From Aeromicrobium sp. PE09-221 (GTDB lineage: Bacteria; Actinomycetota; Actinomycetes; Propionibacteriales; Nocardioidaceae): DNA of 64,000 nucleotides. Position 1 is the first letter of the stretch; each line of letters begins with the position of its first letter. The DNA is taken from positions 46,941-110,940 of the forward strand of contig NZ_MIJB01000029.1 in NCBI RefSeq assembly GCF_002174305.1, given 5' to 3'. Shown here one piece after another: positions 43,927-53,395 of this stretch. The notes under the pieces were generated by a model. The model was not told the origin of the DNA. It made no database searches and saw only the letters and a program-made list of their open reading frames with translations. The position numbers and the translations under genes were made by a program.

Positions 43927-44286
43927 CTGAACGGGTTCGGAGGCTTGGCGGCCCGGGGACGGCTCCGATCGACACCGATCCGGGTGCGGATCGGTGTGCA
44001 CCGCGGCGTGGTGGTCGCCCGCGATGGCGACTTCTTCGGCCGCAATGTCGCCCTCGCGGCGCGGGTGGCCACTCAGGCCGATGGTGGTGAGACACTGGTC
44101 TCCGACGAGCTGCGCGAGGCGCTGCTCGACTCGACCGAGTTCGTCTTCTCCGACCCTCGGGAGGCGACGCTCAAGGGCTTCGCCGGGTCGCAGACGCTCT
44201 GGCGGGTGGAGGCGTTGGTGAGCAAGGATGCCGAGCCGGAGCCGGGCGCCCTCCGTCCTCGTCTGCTGCCCCGCCGCCGCGGCTGA
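43927..44286 (+). pseudogene. Class III nucleotidyl cyclase, C-terminal remnant
   Basis: About 120 codons, open from near the DUF4188 stop, match the C-terminal half of a class III adenylate/guanylate cyclase domain: [21 protein letters not shown], then [15 protein letters not shown] (with the N-x5-R transition-state pair region) and [11 protein letters not shown]. No credible start codon or N-terminal half (with the metal-binding Asp residues) is found upstream, since the DUF4188 gene occupies that DNA. It appears to be a relic of a larger gene, possibly left by a deletion. Confidence 0.7.
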
Positions 44287-44362
44287 CGTCAGTCCCCGCG
44301 GGAGGCGATGGCGATGCGTTTCGGTGGCGTGAGCAACCTCGATGCATCGTCACGGGTCCTGC

Positions 44363-44986
44363 TCAGCGCACGACGATGACGCGGAGTGTGCGCGGTCCGT
44401 GGACGCCCTCGACACGGCTCAACTCGATATCGCTCGTGGCGCTCGGGCCACTGATCCAGGTGAGCGGATGGGTCTGGGCGCCGAGCTCGATGATCCGGGC
44501 GACGGCCTCGGGCACGTCGCTCACGATCTGGTCGGCGGAGATCAGGCACACGTGGACGTCGGGGACCAGGGAGGCCGCGCGGCGCCCCTGTCCGCGGCCG
44601 TGGTCGAGCACGATCGTGCCGGTATTCGCGATGCCGATCGTCGCGGTGGTGACGACGGCATCGACCTGGTCGAGCTCGGCCGAGGTGAGATCCGAGGCGT
44701 CGAGCCACTCGAGCTCCGCGCCGCTCGGCCAGGACTCGCGCAGTGTCCGGTCGCCGACGACATGCCGCGCGTCACCGAGGGCCGCCGCGATCGCCGGGCC
44801 GATGTCCTCGCGGTCGAGCATCTCCACCTCGGCGTGGTAGTCCGCGACCCGCTCGGCGAAACGTTCGACGAGGCCCAGGCCACCGGTGCTCACCGGTCGT
44901 CCGTACTCCCAGTCGATCTCGGGTGACCCGGGTCGGTCGGCTAATGCGAGCCTGACCCGGCCCAGGATCTCCTCCCGCGCGTTCAT
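44363..44986 (-). CDS. lutC: Lactate utilization protein C
   Basis: A 207-residue LUD-domain protein. REEILGRVRLALAD at the start, VVTTATIGIANTGTIVLDHGRGQGRRAASLVPDVHVCLI (fragment VVTTATIGIANTGTIV) and LGAQTHPLTWISGPSATSDIELSRVEGVHGP are LutC hallmarks. It is the third gene of lutABC, required with LutA and LutB for oxidising L-lactate to pyruvate at the membrane. ATG 44986 overlaps the lutB stop. Confidence 0.92.
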   Translation of the reverse strand: MNAREEILGRVRLALADRPGSPEIDWEYGRPVSTGGLGLVERFAERVADYHAEVEMLDREDIGPAIAAALGDARHVVGDRTLRESWPSGAELEWLDASDLTSAELDQVDAVVTTATIGIANTGTIVLDHGRGQGRRAASLVPDVHVCLISADQIVSDVPEAVARIIELGAQTHPLTWISGPSATSDIELSRVEGVHGPRTLRVIVVR

Positions 44987-46578
44987 TCCCCCTCCGTGGA
45001 CCGAGACCTGCTGGAAGTTCGCTGACCGGACGGGGTCTCGGTTGACGAGTGGGGAGCACATCTCGGTTCATGCCGGCCCCCCTCGGTGCGCTTCCACCAG
45101 GAGCGGAAGGACTCGGGCGGTGGGACGGGGACGTCGCGTGCGCCGCTCCAGGCATTCAGCGGCGGGGGAAGCTGCCGCAGCACCTCCCTACGGCCGAACA
45201 GCGGGCTGCGCAGCGCCTTCCCGCCGGACGTCGCGAGCCTCTCGGCGACCTCGTAGCGCCGGTGGTCGGCGAACATCCAACCGGCCGCCTTCATGGCGAC
45301 AGCCTCCGGCCTCGGTACACCGCCGCGGTGTTCATCAACGACGCGCGTACGCAGATGCACGAGCAGTGAGGGAATGTCGATGCGCACGGGACACGCGTCG
45401 AAACAGGCTCCGCACAAGCTCGAGGCGTACGGTAGCGACTGGTCGACCTCACTGGACGTCCCACGTAGCTGCGGGGTGAGCACCGCTCCGATCGGGCCGG
45501 GATACACCGACCCGTAGGCGTGACCTCCCGCCCGCTCGTAGACCGGGCAGACGTTGAGGCACGCCGAGCAGCGGATGCATCGCAGGGCCGCGCGTCCTAC
45601 CTCATCGGCGAGGACCTCCGTGCGGCCGTTGTCGAGCAACACGATGTGCACGTCCTGGGGTCCGTCTCCCTCGGCATTGCCGGTCCAGATCGAGGTGTAC
45701 GGGTTCTCGCGTTCCCCGGTGCTGCTGCGGGGGAGGACCTGCAACATCACCTCCAGGTCGCGCCAGGTGGGCAGGATCTTCTCGATCCCGACGACCGAGA
45801 CCAAGGTCTTCGGCAGCGACAGGCACATCCGGCCGTTGCCCTCCGATTCGACCACCACGAGGCTGCCGGTCTCGGCGATCGCGAAATTGGCGCCGGACAC
45901 CGCGAAGTCGGCGCGCAGGAACTTCTCACGCAGGTGCAGTCGGGCTGCCTCGGCGAGTCGCGGAGGGTCATCGGTGAGATCCTCGGGGGCAGGACGGCCC
46001 ACCTTCTTCATCTGCCGCAGGAAGATCTCGCGCACCTCGGAGCGATTGCGATGGATCGCGGGCACCAGGATGTGGCTCGGCCAGTCGTCGCCGAGCTGCA
46101 CGATGAGTTCGGCCAGGTCGGTCTCCCACGCATCGATGCCCGCGGCCTGCAGCGCCTCGTTGAGCTCGATCTCCTGCGTGGCCATCGACTTGACCTTGAC
46201 CACCTCGCGGGCCTGCTTCGCCCGAGCGAGGTCGACGACGATGCGATTCGCCTCGGCCGCGTCGCGCGCCCAGTGCACGGTGGCACCGGCGGCGGCCGCC
46301 CGCTCCTCGAACTCCATGAGGTAGTCGTCGAGCGAGAACAAGGCACGGTTCTTGATAGCCTCGGCGGCCCGGCGCAACTCCTCCCAGTTGTCCAGCTCGC
46401 CGACCACCGCGGCACGCTTCTCGCGGATCACGCCGGTGGCGTGGGCGAGATTGCGCCGCTGCACGGGATCGTTCAGGGACTCCTTGGCTGCCTGCTGGAA
46501 GGTCGGCATGCCCAGGAAGGCAGTGGTGACGCCGACGTGCGGGTGATCGATCCTCATGCCTGCACCGCCCTCGCTCAC
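44983..46578 (-). CDS. lutB: Lactate utilization iron-sulfur protein B
   Basis: A 531-residue protein. An N-terminal LUD domain (about 45-310; ARAKQAREVVKVKSMATQEIELNEAL, ILVPAIHRNRSEVREIF) is followed by a ferredoxin-like domain with two [4Fe-4S] motifs, CIRCSACLNVCPVY and CGACFDACPVRI (about 330-410). It passes electrons from lactate oxidation with LutA/LutC. GTG 46578 overlaps the lutA stop (GTGA). The C-terminal Pro/Arg/Ser tail after residue 490 is variable. Confidence 0.94.
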   Translation of the reverse strand: MSEGGAGMRIDHPHVGVTTAFLGMPTFQQAAKESLNDPVQRRNLAHATGVIREKRAAVVGELDNWEELRRAAEAIKNRALFSLDDYLMEFEERAAAAGATVHWARDAAEANRIVVDLARAKQAREVVKVKSMATQEIELNEALQAAGIDAWETDLAELIVQLGDDWPSHILVPAIHRNRSEVREIFLRQMKKVGRPAPEDLTDDPPRLAEAARLHLREKFLRADFAVSGANFAIAETGSLVVVESEGNGRMCLSLPKTLVSVVGIEKILPTWRDLEVMLQVLPRSSTGERENPYTSIWTGNAEGDGPQDVHIVLLDNGRTEVLADEVGRAALRCIRCSACLNVCPVYERAGGHAYGSVYPGPIGAVLTPQLRGTSSEVDQSLPYASSLCGACFDACPVRIDIPSLLVHLRTRVVDEHRGGVPRPEAVAMKAAGWMFADHRRYEVAERLATSGGKALRSPLFGRREVLRQLPPPLNAWSGARDVPVPPPESFRSWWKRTEGGRHEPRCAPHSSTETPSGQRTSSRSRSTEGE

Positions 46579-47342
46579 GCTGGTTCCTCCTCGGTCGAAG
46601 CCAGGATCTCGGCCAGATGCATGACCCGTACGCCCGACCGCTCCCGCGAGAGCAGCCCGCCGATGTGGGCCAGACAGGAATTGTCCCCGGCGACGAGGAC
46701 CTCGGCGCCGGCCTCGCGGACGTGCCGCGACTTGTCGCTGCCCATCGCGATGGATGTGTCGGCATTCTTGATCGCGAAGGTCCCGCCGAAGCCGCAGCAC
46801 TGGTCGGCGGAGGGGAGGTCGACGAGGTCGATGCCCTGGACGGCTCGCAGCAGCTGGAGTGGCTTGTCCCCGACCCGCAGCATCCGCAACGAATGGCAGG
46901 TCGGGTGGTAGGTGACCCGGTGCGGGAAGTAGGCGCCCACATCAGTCACCCCCAGCACATCGACGAGAAACTCGCTCAGCTCGTAGGTGCGGGGAGCGAT
47001 TTCCTCGACACGCTCCGCGAGCCGAGCGTCACCCGTCCGCCGCGCGATGTCACCGTGCTGATGCCGGACCGAACCCACGCAGGACCCGGACGGGGCGACG
47101 ATCGCGTCGTAGGGGTCGAAGGTCTGGACGAAGGTGCGCACGGCCGGCCCCGCCTCGTCCAGATAGCCGGTGTTGGTGAACAACTGCCCACAGCAGGTCT
47201 GTTCGACCGGGAAGTCGACCTCCACACCGAGACGGCGCAGCAACCGCACCACCGCCTTGGGCGTCTCGGGCCACATCAGATCGTTGAAGCAGGTGGCGAA
47301 CAAGGCGACCTTCAGACCAGAGACGGGCGGGGCGCTGCTCAT
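46575..47342 (-). CDS. lutA: Lactate utilization protein A
   Basis: A 255-residue protein with two CCG (cysteine-rich) domains: VEQTCCGQLFTNTGY (about 42-56) and SADQCCGFGGTFAIKNADTS (about 171-190), motifs that bind non-cubane iron-sulfur clusters in heterodisulfide-reductase-like proteins. Also present are PSGSCVGSVRHQHG and THPTCHSLRMLRVGDK-like segments. First gene of lutABC. ATG 47342 is preferred because the family begins at LKVALFATCFNDLMWP; the frame is open for 28 further codons. Confidence 0.93.
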   Translation of the reverse strand: MSSAPPVSGLKVALFATCFNDLMWPETPKAVVRLLRRLGVEVDFPVEQTCCGQLFTNTGYLDEAGPAVRTFVQTFDPYDAIVAPSGSCVGSVRHQHGDIARRTGDARLAERVEEIAPRTYELSEFLVDVLGVTDVGAYFPHRVTYHPTCHSLRMLRVGDKPLQLLRAVQGIDLVDLPSADQCCGFGGTFAIKNADTSIAMGSDKSRHVREAGAEVLVAGDNSCLAHIGGLLSRERSGVRVMHLAEILASTEEEPA

Positions 47343-47412
47343 GTCCCGACTCTCGCACGGCGCGCGTCCTCGCGCCAGGGCGGTGGATGAGCGTCCGTTC
47401 CAGGTGACGGAG

Positions 47413-47470
47413 GGACGCTGACGCACCGCCCGCAGTCGAGAACAGACGCCTACTCACCGCCCGGGCGGCT
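47413..47470. repeat. Intergenic repeat family C, copy 2
   Basis: Units GGACGCTGACGCACCGCC and AGACGCCTACTCACCGCCCG, the latter followed by the perfect palindrome CCGCCCGGGCGG (47457-47468). It lies between divergent lutA and ppc. Confidence 0.5.
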
Positions 47471-47504
47471 GCGGTCCGTCGTGACGCGATGACGAGGGGC
47501 GCTC

Positions 47505-47510
47505 TAGGCT
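47505..47510 (+). promoter_or_regulatory. -10 box, leaderless start of ppc
   Basis: TAGGCT, 7 nt before ATG 47518. Confidence 0.5.
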
Positions 47511-47517
47511 CGGTGAC

Positions 47518-50304
47518 ATGACGGCCAGCGAGTTCGACGCGATCGCCAGTTCCATCGACGACACGATGCGCCATGACGTCCGCCGGGTGGTCGACCTGCT
47601 CGGTGAGACCCTCAAGCGCCTGGAGGGCGACGAGCTCTTCGACCTGGTCGAGCAGGTGCGCGCCCAGGCCAAGGTGGTGGAGGAGAGTGAGGACGAAACC
47701 GAACGTGACACCTCGGCACAGGCGATCCGCGAGCTGCTGTCCGGCCTGCCCTCGGAGACCCTCGGCAAGCTCGTCCGAGCGTTCAGCGTCTACTTCAGCC
47801 TCGCCAATGTGGCCGAGCAGGTCGCCCGAGTCCGTGGTTTCGCCTCCCGCCCCGAGGACGACGGCTGGCTGGCGCGCACGGTCGCCGATATCGTCGAGGA
47901 ACAAGGTGCCGAAGGGCTCCGCGACGGTGTCGACCGCTTGCACGCGCGCACGGTCTTCACCGCCCACCCGACCGAGGTGAGCCGCCGCACGGTGCTCACC
48001 AAGCTACGCCGCATCGCCGACATCCTGTCCGATCCCTCCGATGCCGGGAGCCGCAAGCGTCGCCGCCAGGACGCCGACCTCGCGCAGCTCATCGACCTCG
48101 TCTGGCAGACCGATGCCGTACGCCGGACCCGCCCGACACCGCTCGACGAGGCCCGGCACATGGTGTTCTACCTGCAACAGATCCTCGACGAGGCGATGCC
48201 CGCACTCAGCCGCGAGCTCGACGACATGCTGCGTGAGCACGGGGTCGAGCTCGCACCTACGCGCGCCCCGTTCAGCTTCGGCTCCTGGATCGGGGGCGAC
48301 CGCGACGGCAACCCGAATGTCACACCGCAGGTGACCCGTGAAGTGCTCGACCTCCACCACCGGATCGCCTCGCGCATCGTCATCGAGCAGCTCGACCTAT
48401 TGATCCGCGAGCTCTCCCCGTCCGACGAGCTCGCCGGCGTCAGCGACGAGCTGCTGGAGTCGCTGGAGGCCGACCGTGAGCATCTGCCCGATCTGGACCC
48501 GCGGCTCCTGGTGGTCAACGCGGCCGAACCGTACCGCCTGAAGCTCTCGTGCATGCGGCTCAAGATGCAGAACACCGCTTCGCGCATCGCGCAGGCGCAG
48601 CACCATCGCCCTGGCTGGGACTACGCGAACCGCGACGAACTGCTCGACGACCTCTTCATCGTCGACCGTTCGCTGCGCGCCCACGGCGGCGAACGCATCG
48701 CCGATCGGATGCTCGCCGATGCGATCCGTCAGATCTCGCTGGTCGGCCTGCATCTGGCCACGCTCGACATCCGTGAGCACGCGGATGCCCACCACCATGC
48801 GATCGGCCTGATGGTCGACCGGCTGGGTGAGCACGAACGGGATTACGAGGACTTCGATCGCGGGGAGCGGACGGCCCTGCTGTCCACCGAGCTGCTCGCC
48901 CGGCGCCCCCTCAGCCCGACGCCGCCGGCGCTGGACGAGTGGGGGACACGGACCTTCGGCGTCTTCGATACCGTCCGGGATCTCAAGACGACATTCGGCG
49001 AGGAGGTCGTGGAGTCGTACATCGTCTCGATGGCGCGCGGCGCCGACGATGTGCTCGCGCCGGCGGTGCTCGCGCGCCAGGCCGGACTCGTCGATCTCGT
49101 CGGCGGACCGGGTGTCGAGCCGTTCTCGCGGCTGGACTTCGTGCCGCTGCTGGAGACCATCGAGGAGATCCGCAGGGCCGGTGATGTGCTCGACGACCTG
49201 CTCAGCGACGAGGCGTACCGCGAGATCGTGCGCCTGCGCGGGGATGTCCAGGAGGTCATGCTCGGGTACTCCGACTCCAACAAGGAGGGCGGTGTCACCA
49301 CCTCGCAGTGGGAACTCCACCGGGCCCAGCGCAGCCTTCGCGATGTCGCCCAGAAGCACGGTGTCCGGCTCCGGCTCTTCCACGGCCGTGGCGGCACGGT
49401 CGGCCGCGGGGGAGGGCCGACCTACGACGCTATCCTCGCGCAGCCCTGGGGCGTGCTCACCGGGGATATCAAGTTCACCGAGCAGGGCGAGGTCATCAGC
49501 GACAAGTACGCGCTGCCCAAGCTCGCCCACGAGAACCTCGAGCTCTCGCTCGCCGCCGTGCTCGAAGCGTCGACCCTGCACCTGGAGTCGCGGCACCGGC
49601 AGGACCAGCTCGAATCCTGGGACGAGGTCATGACCCGGGTCAGCGACGCCGCCTACGCCGCCTACCGCGGTCTCGTCGAAGACCCCGGCCTGTTCGACTA
49701 CTTCCTGGCCGCCACACCGGTCGACCAGCTCGGTGAGCTGAACATCGGCTCGCGCCCGGCCCGCCGACCGGACTCCGGCGGTGACATCTCCGGCCTCCGC
49801 GCGATCCCCTGGGTCTTCGGCTGGACGCAGACCCGCCAGATCGTGCCCGGGTGGTTCGGCGTCGGCAGCGGTTTGCGTGCGGCGCGTGAGGCCGGCCACG
49901 GCGATGTGCTCGACGAGATGTACCGCGAGTGGCAGTTCTTCCGCACCTTCATCTCCAATGTCGAGATGACCCTGACCAAGACCGACCTGCGGGTCGCGCA
50001 GCGCTACGTCGAGACCCTGGTGCCCGACAACCTGCGCCACGTCTTCGACCGGGTACGCGCCGAGCACGAGATCACTCTGGCGGAGGTGCTGCGCGTGACC
50101 GGGGAGGGATCGCTGCTGGAGAACCAGCCCGGGCTGCGGCGCACGCTCGACGTGCGGGACGCCTATCTGCAGCCGATCTCCTTCGCACAGGTCGGGCTGC
50201 TCGCGCGGGTCCGCCAGGACCCGGACTCCCTCGATGACGACATGCGGCTGGCCCTCCTGCAGACCATCAACGGCATCGCCGGAGGGCTCCGCAACACGGG
50301 CTGA
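47518..50304 (+). CDS. ppc: Phosphoenolpyruvate carboxylase
   Basis: A 928-residue enzyme forming oxaloacetate from phosphoenolpyruvate and bicarbonate, the main anaplerotic step. Catalytic His150 is in [42 protein letters not shown] and [20 protein letters not shown] (allosteric/PEP loop) follow, and the C-terminus ends in [11 protein letters not shown] as in bacterial enzymes. The length is normal. The start lies 7 nt after TAGGCT (leaderless). It stands alone, divergent from lutABC, so pyruvate/oxaloacetate metabolism genes are neighbours. Confidence 0.97.
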   Translation: MTASEFDAIASSIDDTMRHDVRRVVDLLGETLKRLEGDELFDLVEQVRAQAKVVEESEDETERDTSAQAIRELLSGLPSETLGKLVRAFSVYFSLANVAEQVARVRGFASRPEDDGWLARTVADIVEEQGAEGLRDGVDRLHARTVFTAHPTEVSRRTVLTKLRRIADILSDPSDAGSRKRRRQDADLAQLIDLVWQTDAVRRTRPTPLDEARHMVFYLQQILDEAMPALSRELDDMLREHGVELAPTRAPFSFGSWIGGDRDGNPNVTPQVTREVLDLHHRIASRIVIEQLDLLIRELSPSDELAGVSDELLESLEADREHLPDLDPRLLVVNAAEPYRLKLSCMRLKMQNTASRIAQAQHHRPGWDYANRDELLDDLFIVDRSLRAHGGERIADRMLADAIRQISLVGLHLATLDIREHADAHHHAIGLMVDRLGEHERDYEDFDRGERTALLSTELLARRPLSPTPPALDEWGTRTFGVFDTVRDLKTTFGEEVVESYIVSMARGADDVLAPAVLARQAGLVDLVGGPGVEPFSRLDFVPLLETIEEIRRAGDVLDDLLSDEAYREIVRLRGDVQEVMLGYSDSNKEGGVTTSQWELHRAQRSLRDVAQKHGVRLRLFHGRGGTVGRGGGPTYDAILAQPWGVLTGDIKFTEQGEVISDKYALPKLAHENLELSLAAVLEASTLHLESRHRQDQLESWDEVMTRVSDAAYAAYRGLVEDPGLFDYFLAATPVDQLGELNIGSRPARRPDSGGDISGLRAIPWVFGWTQTRQIVPGWFGVGSGLRAAREAGHGDVLDEMYREWQFFRTFISNVEMTLTKTDLRVAQRYVETLVPDNLRHVFDRVRAEHEITLAEVLRVTGEGSLLENQPGLRRTLDVRDAYLQPISFAQVGLLARVRQDPDSLDDDMRLALLQTINGIAGGLRNTG

Positions 50305-50345
50305 GTCGCACGTCGGTCTACCGCCACCGTCTCGAGGTGGGGCGC

Positions 50346-51281
50346 TCAGGCGCGGGTCACGGTCTCGCGCCACCAGGCGATGGTCGCGGTTGCGGCCTCC
50401 TCCGGCGGCGTCGGTGCGACTCCCAGTCGGTTCTCGTCGGCACGGCTGTCCATGACATAGGGCCGTTCCCACTGATGCAGCATCTCGGCGAGCTCGGCGC
50501 TGTCGCGGTGGACACGCCCCGCCCACCGTAGGAGCCGCGAGGGCAGCGGCCGGATCGCAGGCACGGGGACGCCGGCGGCTCGGGCGTACTCCTCGACCAG
50601 CTCGCGCTGCGTGACCGGGGGAGCGGTGGGCGCCATGACCAACCCGTCGAGCGTGGGGATGTCCGCCGCCTGCGCCATCGCTGCCGCGAGATCGGGCAGG
50701 TAGGTGAAGGAGTGCGGCTGGTCGGCGGATCCGAGGGGCCGTACAGTCCGGCCGCGCAGGATCGGCATGATCATCCGCTCCCCGGCGTGCGCGTTCGCCC
50801 GGGCGAAGGGTCCGAAGTAGTCCGAGGCGGCGATGCTGACTGTCCTGACCGGCGCCTGGCGGCGGGCGCGCAACAGATCGACGCGCACCTCGCCCTTGGC
50901 TGAGCCGGGGGCGATCGGCGAGGCCGAGGTGAACGGTTGCTCTCCGGCGTCGAGCGCGTAGAGACTCTCGGCGAAGATCACCGGGATACCGACGAAGGAC
51001 GCCGCGCGGAGCACGCCGGCTTCCAGGCTGGGCAACTCAGCCCTCCACGTGTCCGCGCGATAGCGCGAGGCGTGCAGGCACCAGTGGACGGCGGCCGCGC
51101 CGTCGAGCGCGGACCGCAGTTCGGCTGTGTCGCTCGCATCTCCCGCCCGTCTTTCGATGCCGGGATGATCGGGGCCCGATCCCGAGCGGGTGAGCAGGCG
51201 GACATGATCGCCGCGTCCGGCCAGATACAGGGCGAGGGTCGAGCCGATGGGGCCGGCGCCGACGACGAGGTGGGTGGTCAT
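50346..51281 (-). CDS. NAD(P)-binding epimerase/reductase-like protein
   Basis: A 311-residue Rossmann protein of the extended SDR type. The nucleotide motif is GAGPIGSTLALYLAGRG (about 7-23) and the D-loop follows at SGSGPDHPGIE. PVIFAESLYALD and AASDYFGPFARANAHAGERM occupy the active-site region; the usual YxxxK is modified (F-x3 pattern), so catalysis is uncertain. Two ATG codons (51284, 51281) are possible; 51281 gives better spacing to ttggag. It is divergent to a TetR gene, with twin operators between them. Confidence 0.82.
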   Translation of the reverse strand: MTTHLVVGAGPIGSTLALYLAGRGDHVRLLTRSGSGPDHPGIERRAGDASDTAELRSALDGAAAVHWCLHASRYRADTWRAELPSLEAGVLRAASFVGIPVIFAESLYALDAGEQPFTSASPIAPGSAKGEVRVDLLRARRQAPVRTVSIAASDYFGPFARANAHAGERMIMPILRGRTVRPLGSADQPHSFTYLPDLAAAMAQAADIPTLDGLVMAPTAPPVTQRELVEEYARAAGVPVPAIRPLPSRLLRWAGRVHRDSAELAEMLHQWERPYVMDSRADENRLGVAPTPPEEAATATIAWWRETVTRA

Positions 51282-51295
51282 CATGGTCTCCAAAC

Positions 51296-51361
51296 TGTGA
51301 GCAGTGCTCTCTGTCTTGATCATGGACGATGGGCGAGGTGAAAACAAGAGCAGTGCTCACA
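51296..51361. promoter_or_regulatory. Twin TetR operators between epimerase and TetR gene
   Basis: Two copies of GAGCAGTGCTC (51299-51309 and 51348-51358), a near-perfect palindrome in itself, are placed in inverted orientation to each other with flanks TGT and ACA. Each lies close to one of the two divergent starts, so the TetR protein probably represses both genes. Confidence 0.8.
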
Positions 51362-51377
51362 AAAATGTCTGGTGCCC

Positions 51378-51383
51378 TACGAT
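51378..51383 (+). promoter_or_regulatory. -10 box, leaderless start of TetR gene
   Basis: TACGAT, 6 nt before ATG 51390. The right operator copy ends 20 nt upstream. Confidence 0.5.
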
Positions 51384-51389
51384 GGGGTC

Positions 51390-52076
51390 ATGAGCACACC
51401 ACGGCAGCGGGCCCGCGATCAGACGATGCGAGATATCGTCCGCATCGGTCGCGAGCACCTCGCGGCGGTCGGCCCGGCCGCGCTCTCCCTGCGGGCGATC
51501 GCCCGCGATCTCGGGGTCGTGTCATCCGCGGTCTACCGCTATGTCACCAGCCGCGACGAGCTGCTCACGCTCCTGATCGTCGACGCTTACGACGAGCTGG
51601 GGGACGCGGTCGAGGCTGCCGTCGCCGCGGCCGGTGAGGACCCTCGGGGGAGATTCCTCGCGGCGGCGCGGGCGGTGCGGACGTGGGCCGTCGCGGAGCC
51701 GTCGCGCTATGCGCTCGTCTTCGGCACGCCCGTCCCGGGGTATCGGGCGCCGGGCGATCGCACCACGGGGCCGGGCACCCGCGTGATCGTCGCGTTGCTG
51801 CGGATCTTCGATGAGGCGGCTCGCGCTGGGCAGCTCGTGTCGACCGCTCTCGACATCGCCCCGGAGCTGCGCGCTGATCTCGCGCGCATCCGCGAGGAGT
51901 ACGGCTCACCGCTGGACGACTCTCAGCTCGTGGCGGCGACGGTCGCGTGGACGGGCATCTTCGGCGCTGTGAGCTTCGAGGTCTTCGGCCAATACGGCAC
52001 CGACACCTTCGCGGCGCCCTCGGCCCTGTTCGAGGCGCAAATGGAGGCACTCTCTGCGGCCGTGGGGCTGAGCTGA
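51390..52076 (+). CDS. TetR-family regulator
   Basis: A 228-residue regulator. The DNA-binding domain is MRDIVRIGREHLAAVGPAAL and LSLRAIARDLGVVSSAVYRYVTSRD (about 13-56), and the C-terminus has the family TetR_C segment (AVRTWAVAEPSRYALVFGTPVPGY). It is divergent to the epimerase; the GAGCAGTGCTC pair lies between. The leaderless start at ATG 51390 lies 6 nt after TACGAT. Confidence 0.9.
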   Translation: MSTPRQRARDQTMRDIVRIGREHLAAVGPAALSLRAIARDLGVVSSAVYRYVTSRDELLTLLIVDAYDELGDAVEAAVAAAGEDPRGRFLAAARAVRTWAVAEPSRYALVFGTPVPGYRAPGDRTTGPGTRVIVALLRIFDEAARAGQLVSTALDIAPELRADLARIREEYGSPLDDSQLVAATVAWTGIFGAVSFEVFGQYGTDTFAAPSALFEAQMEALSAAVGLS

Positions 52077-52106
52077 AATCAGCGGGGCGCGAGCCGACGC
52101 AGGCGA

Positions 52107-52230
52107 GCGACGGAAGATGTGATTCCCCGGTGGCCATGACGACCCTCGAGTCACATCGTCGATCCGTAGCGGACGAAGGATGTGCCTCGAGGGTTGTCGG
52201 GGCAGCCGCGAAGTCACATCCTCCGTCCCG
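52107..52230. repeat. Intergenic repeat family B, copy 2
   Basis: Two units: one from 52107 (GCGACGGAAGATGTG ... CACATCGTCGATCCG) and one from about 52170 (GGACGAAGGATGTG ... GGCAGCCGCGAAGTCACATCC). Each unit ends in an inverted copy of its start, so each can form a hairpin. It lies downstream of the TetR gene, before the convergent hydrolase. Confidence 0.75.
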
Positions 52231-52276
52231 TTCTGGACGCGAACGACGAGACCGGGCCAGCGCGGGGGCGAGCGGC

Positions 52277-53377
52277 TCAGGCGGTGAGCTGCCAGAAGCG
52301 CTTGAGGAGTGGCGACATGAACTCGGCGTCGAAGCCCACCTGGGTGAGCAGGATGCCCGCTGTGCGACGGCGCGGATCGGCGAACAGGGTCGTGCCCGTG
52401 CCGCCGGACCAGCCGAAGCGGTCGGCCGATCCGTATCGGGGCCGCACGTCGACGCTCACGCCGTAGCCCCATCCGGTGCCCGGTTCGAGGAAGAGCTCGC
52501 TCATCGCCCGCTGACCCGGCGCGCGGTGGTCCTGGCGCATCGCGTCGATCACCCCGGCGGGCAGGCCGGTGTCCTCACCGAGGAAGGCGCGGGCGAGCCG
52601 GGTCAGATCGGTCGCGGTCGAGAACAGGCCGGTCGCCCCGCCGCGGATCGCGGGAACGCTGCTCGCGTCCGCATCGCCCGCAGGCCGCTCGATCGCGGGC
52701 GGATCGCCGGTGAGGAGCGCCGGGAGCCGTGGCAGCTGACCCTCGTCCAGGGTGTAGGTCGTCTCGCTCATGTTCAGCGGCCCCGTGACGTGCTCGGCGA
52801 GCAGGGCGTCGAGGTCGGCACCACCGGCACGTTCCAGCAGGATGCCGAGTGCCATGTGGGACGAGTCGTAGAGCCACCCCTCGCCGGGCTGGTGGATCAT
52901 GGGCAGTGCTCCGACCTGCTCGAGCCACTCCTCGGGTGTCATCGCCGGGGCGAAGGCACCTGGGCCGAGACCCTGATCGGTGATCGCGCGTTGGAGCGGT
53001 TGACTGCCGTCGAAGGCCGGGTGCCAGCCGAAGCCCATCCCCATCGCCAGCAGGTCGTGGACCGTGATGGCGCGGCGGGCGGGCACCGTGTCGTCCAGCT
53101 CGGAGCCCAGGGCGCGCAACACCCTTCGCCCGGACAGCTCGGGCAGCCACCGCTCGATCCGGTCGTCCAGCGTGAGCACGTCCCGCTCGGCCAGGCACAG
53201 TGCCAGCATCGCCACGAGCGGCTTGGTGAGCGAGGCGATGCGGAACACGCTGTCGGGCCCGTAGCCGAGCGAATCCACGGACGCCCGACCCTCCCGGATC
53301 GTCACCCAGACCGCTCCCGGCAGCGTCTGCTCGGTCGCCGCCTGTTCGATCAGCTCGCGGACTCCGTCGGTGCTCAT
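52277..53377 (-). CDS. Beta-lactamase-fold serine hydrolase
   Basis: A 366-residue class C beta-lactamase/EstB-like protein. The nucleophile motif is S49-L-T-K52, the second motif Y170-D-S172, and the third (HxG/KTG-like) is GWSGGTGTTL near residue 335. There is no signal peptide, so it is probably a cytoplasmic esterase or peptidase rather than a beta-lactamase. Typical family length. Nineteen nucleotides separate it from the upstream ligase gene, so the two may share a transcript. Confidence 0.87.
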   Translation of the reverse strand: MSTDGVRELIEQAATEQTLPGAVWVTIREGRASVDSLGYGPDSVFRIASLTKPLVAMLALCLAERDVLTLDDRIERWLPELSGRRVLRALGSELDDTVPARRAITVHDLLAMGMGFGWHPAFDGSQPLQRAITDQGLGPGAFAPAMTPEEWLEQVGALPMIHQPGEGWLYDSSHMALGILLERAGGADLDALLAEHVTGPLNMSETTYTLDEGQLPRLPALLTGDPPAIERPAGDADASSVPAIRGGATGLFSTATDLTRLARAFLGEDTGLPAGVIDAMRQDHRAPGQRAMSELFLEPGTGWGYGVSVDVRPRYGSADRFGWSGGTGTTLFADPRRRTAGILLTQVGFDAEFMSPLLKRFWQLTA

Positions 53378-53395
53378 CGCCGGCAGCGCACCAGG

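Noticed and set aside
45520..46911. Plus-strand frame of ~460 codons
   Set aside because: Shadow of lutB/lutA.
48397..50526. Minus-strand frame of ~700 codons
   Set aside because: Shadow of ppc.
52277..53377. Antibiotic-resistance beta-lactamase
   Set aside because: The fold and SxxK motif fit, but there is no signal peptide; an esterase/peptidase role is more probable.
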